From: Lawsonibacter sp.
GTDB taxonomy: Bacteria; Bacillota; Clostridia; Oscillospirales; Oscillospiraceae
Length of the DNA: 5,009 nucleotides
Direction: 5' to 3'
Assembly (NCBI GenBank): GCA_020025455.1
Contig: JAHHSC010000086.1
Span: 1-5,009, forward strand
Part shown: positions 4,890 to 5,009 of the stretch, piece after piece
Layout of the letters: each line of letters starts with the position of its first letter
How positions within the stretch are numbered: the stretch's first letter is position 1
The notes under the pieces: generated by a model
Told to the model about the DNA's origin: nothing
The model's database searches: none
Seen by the model: the letters and a program-made list of their open reading frames with translations, nothing else
Position numbers and translations under genes: made by a program

Positions 4890-5009
4890 GTGTTGTGTAT
4901 TGAGAGAAGGAGAATGAGAAAGAATTGGGGGTATCTTGTTTACACCCATAGGATACAAAACATTTGCGGCAAAATCGTGTATGGACAGTGAATTTTTTGT
5001 GAACGTTTC
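4890..5009. other. AT-richer intergenic tail without a recognisable gene
   Basis: Base composition turns visibly AT-richer after the nadE terminator. A mostly purine stretch (4901-4930) comes first, then mixed AT-rich sequence to the window edge. I see no convincing promoter, RNA gene or coding frame; the only short frame (25 codons from the ATG at 4914) is unsupported. This is probably the upstream region of a gene beyond the window. Confidence 0.6.

Noticed and set aside
2916..4958. A 680-codon open frame on the - strand opposite nadE
   Set aside because: It is a shadow of GC-rich third positions: low-complexity Gly/His/Ala/Gln/Val-rich product, no domain, and it runs through the nadE terminator, promoter spacer and coding region.
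4914..4991. A 25-codon frame with GGAG nearby (MRKNWGYLVYTHRIQ...)
   Set aside because: The GGAG is only one base from the ATG, there is no promoter, and no similarity or structural feature supports a peptide.
4923..5009. Possible promoter near the right edge (TTGGGG/TAGGAT, TTTACA, TTGCGG)
   Set aside because: Each candidate has a poor partner box or an off-range spacer; the real promoter, if any, may lie past the window.

Overview
The window looks like chromosomal core sequence from a GC-rich clostridial Firmicute, most likely of the Oscillospiraceae/Ruminococcaceae (Flavonifractor or Oscillibacter type). I infer this from G/C-rich third codon positions, AGGAGG-type ribosome binding sites, sigma-A promoters with 17-bp spacers, and a clostridial-type two-domain NadE. 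There is no RNA gene, CRISPR array, insertion sequence or other mobile element.

Layout: (1) positions 3-59 hold the last 18 codons of an unidentified + strand gene, followed at once by an intrinsic terminator. (2) A convergent terminator pair separates it from mtaB on the - strand (177-1469), the tRNA-t6A37 methylthiotransferase. (3) A roughly 305-bp divergent intergenic region (1470-1774) carries one good sigma-A promoter on each strand. (4) A + strand gene (1775-2794) encodes a membrane-anchored protein with a cytoplasmic zinc ribbon, one TM helix, a Pro/Ser linker, a Big2-like Ig domain, a second linker and a C-terminal SH3b domain; it has its own terminator. (5) nadE (2943-4838), NAD+ synthetase of the long glutamine-dependent type, has its own promoter and a strong terminator. 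(6) The last 120 bp are AT-richer with no recognisable gene.

Each complete gene is a single transcription unit with its own promoter and terminator, so no shared pathway is implied: one gene modifies tRNA, one is envelope-related and one makes NAD.

The most notable observation is in nadE. The ATP-dependent synthetase half is well preserved, but the amidase (glutaminase) half has lost all three catalytic residues expected for the nitrilase fold (Glu to Arg46, Lys to Ala117, Cys to Arg168), while the sequence on either side still follows the family. The reading frame is intact and the synthetase half is conserved, so this looks like a selected loss of glutaminase chemistry rather than gene decay. 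The enzyme would then depend on free ammonia or an external ammonia donor.
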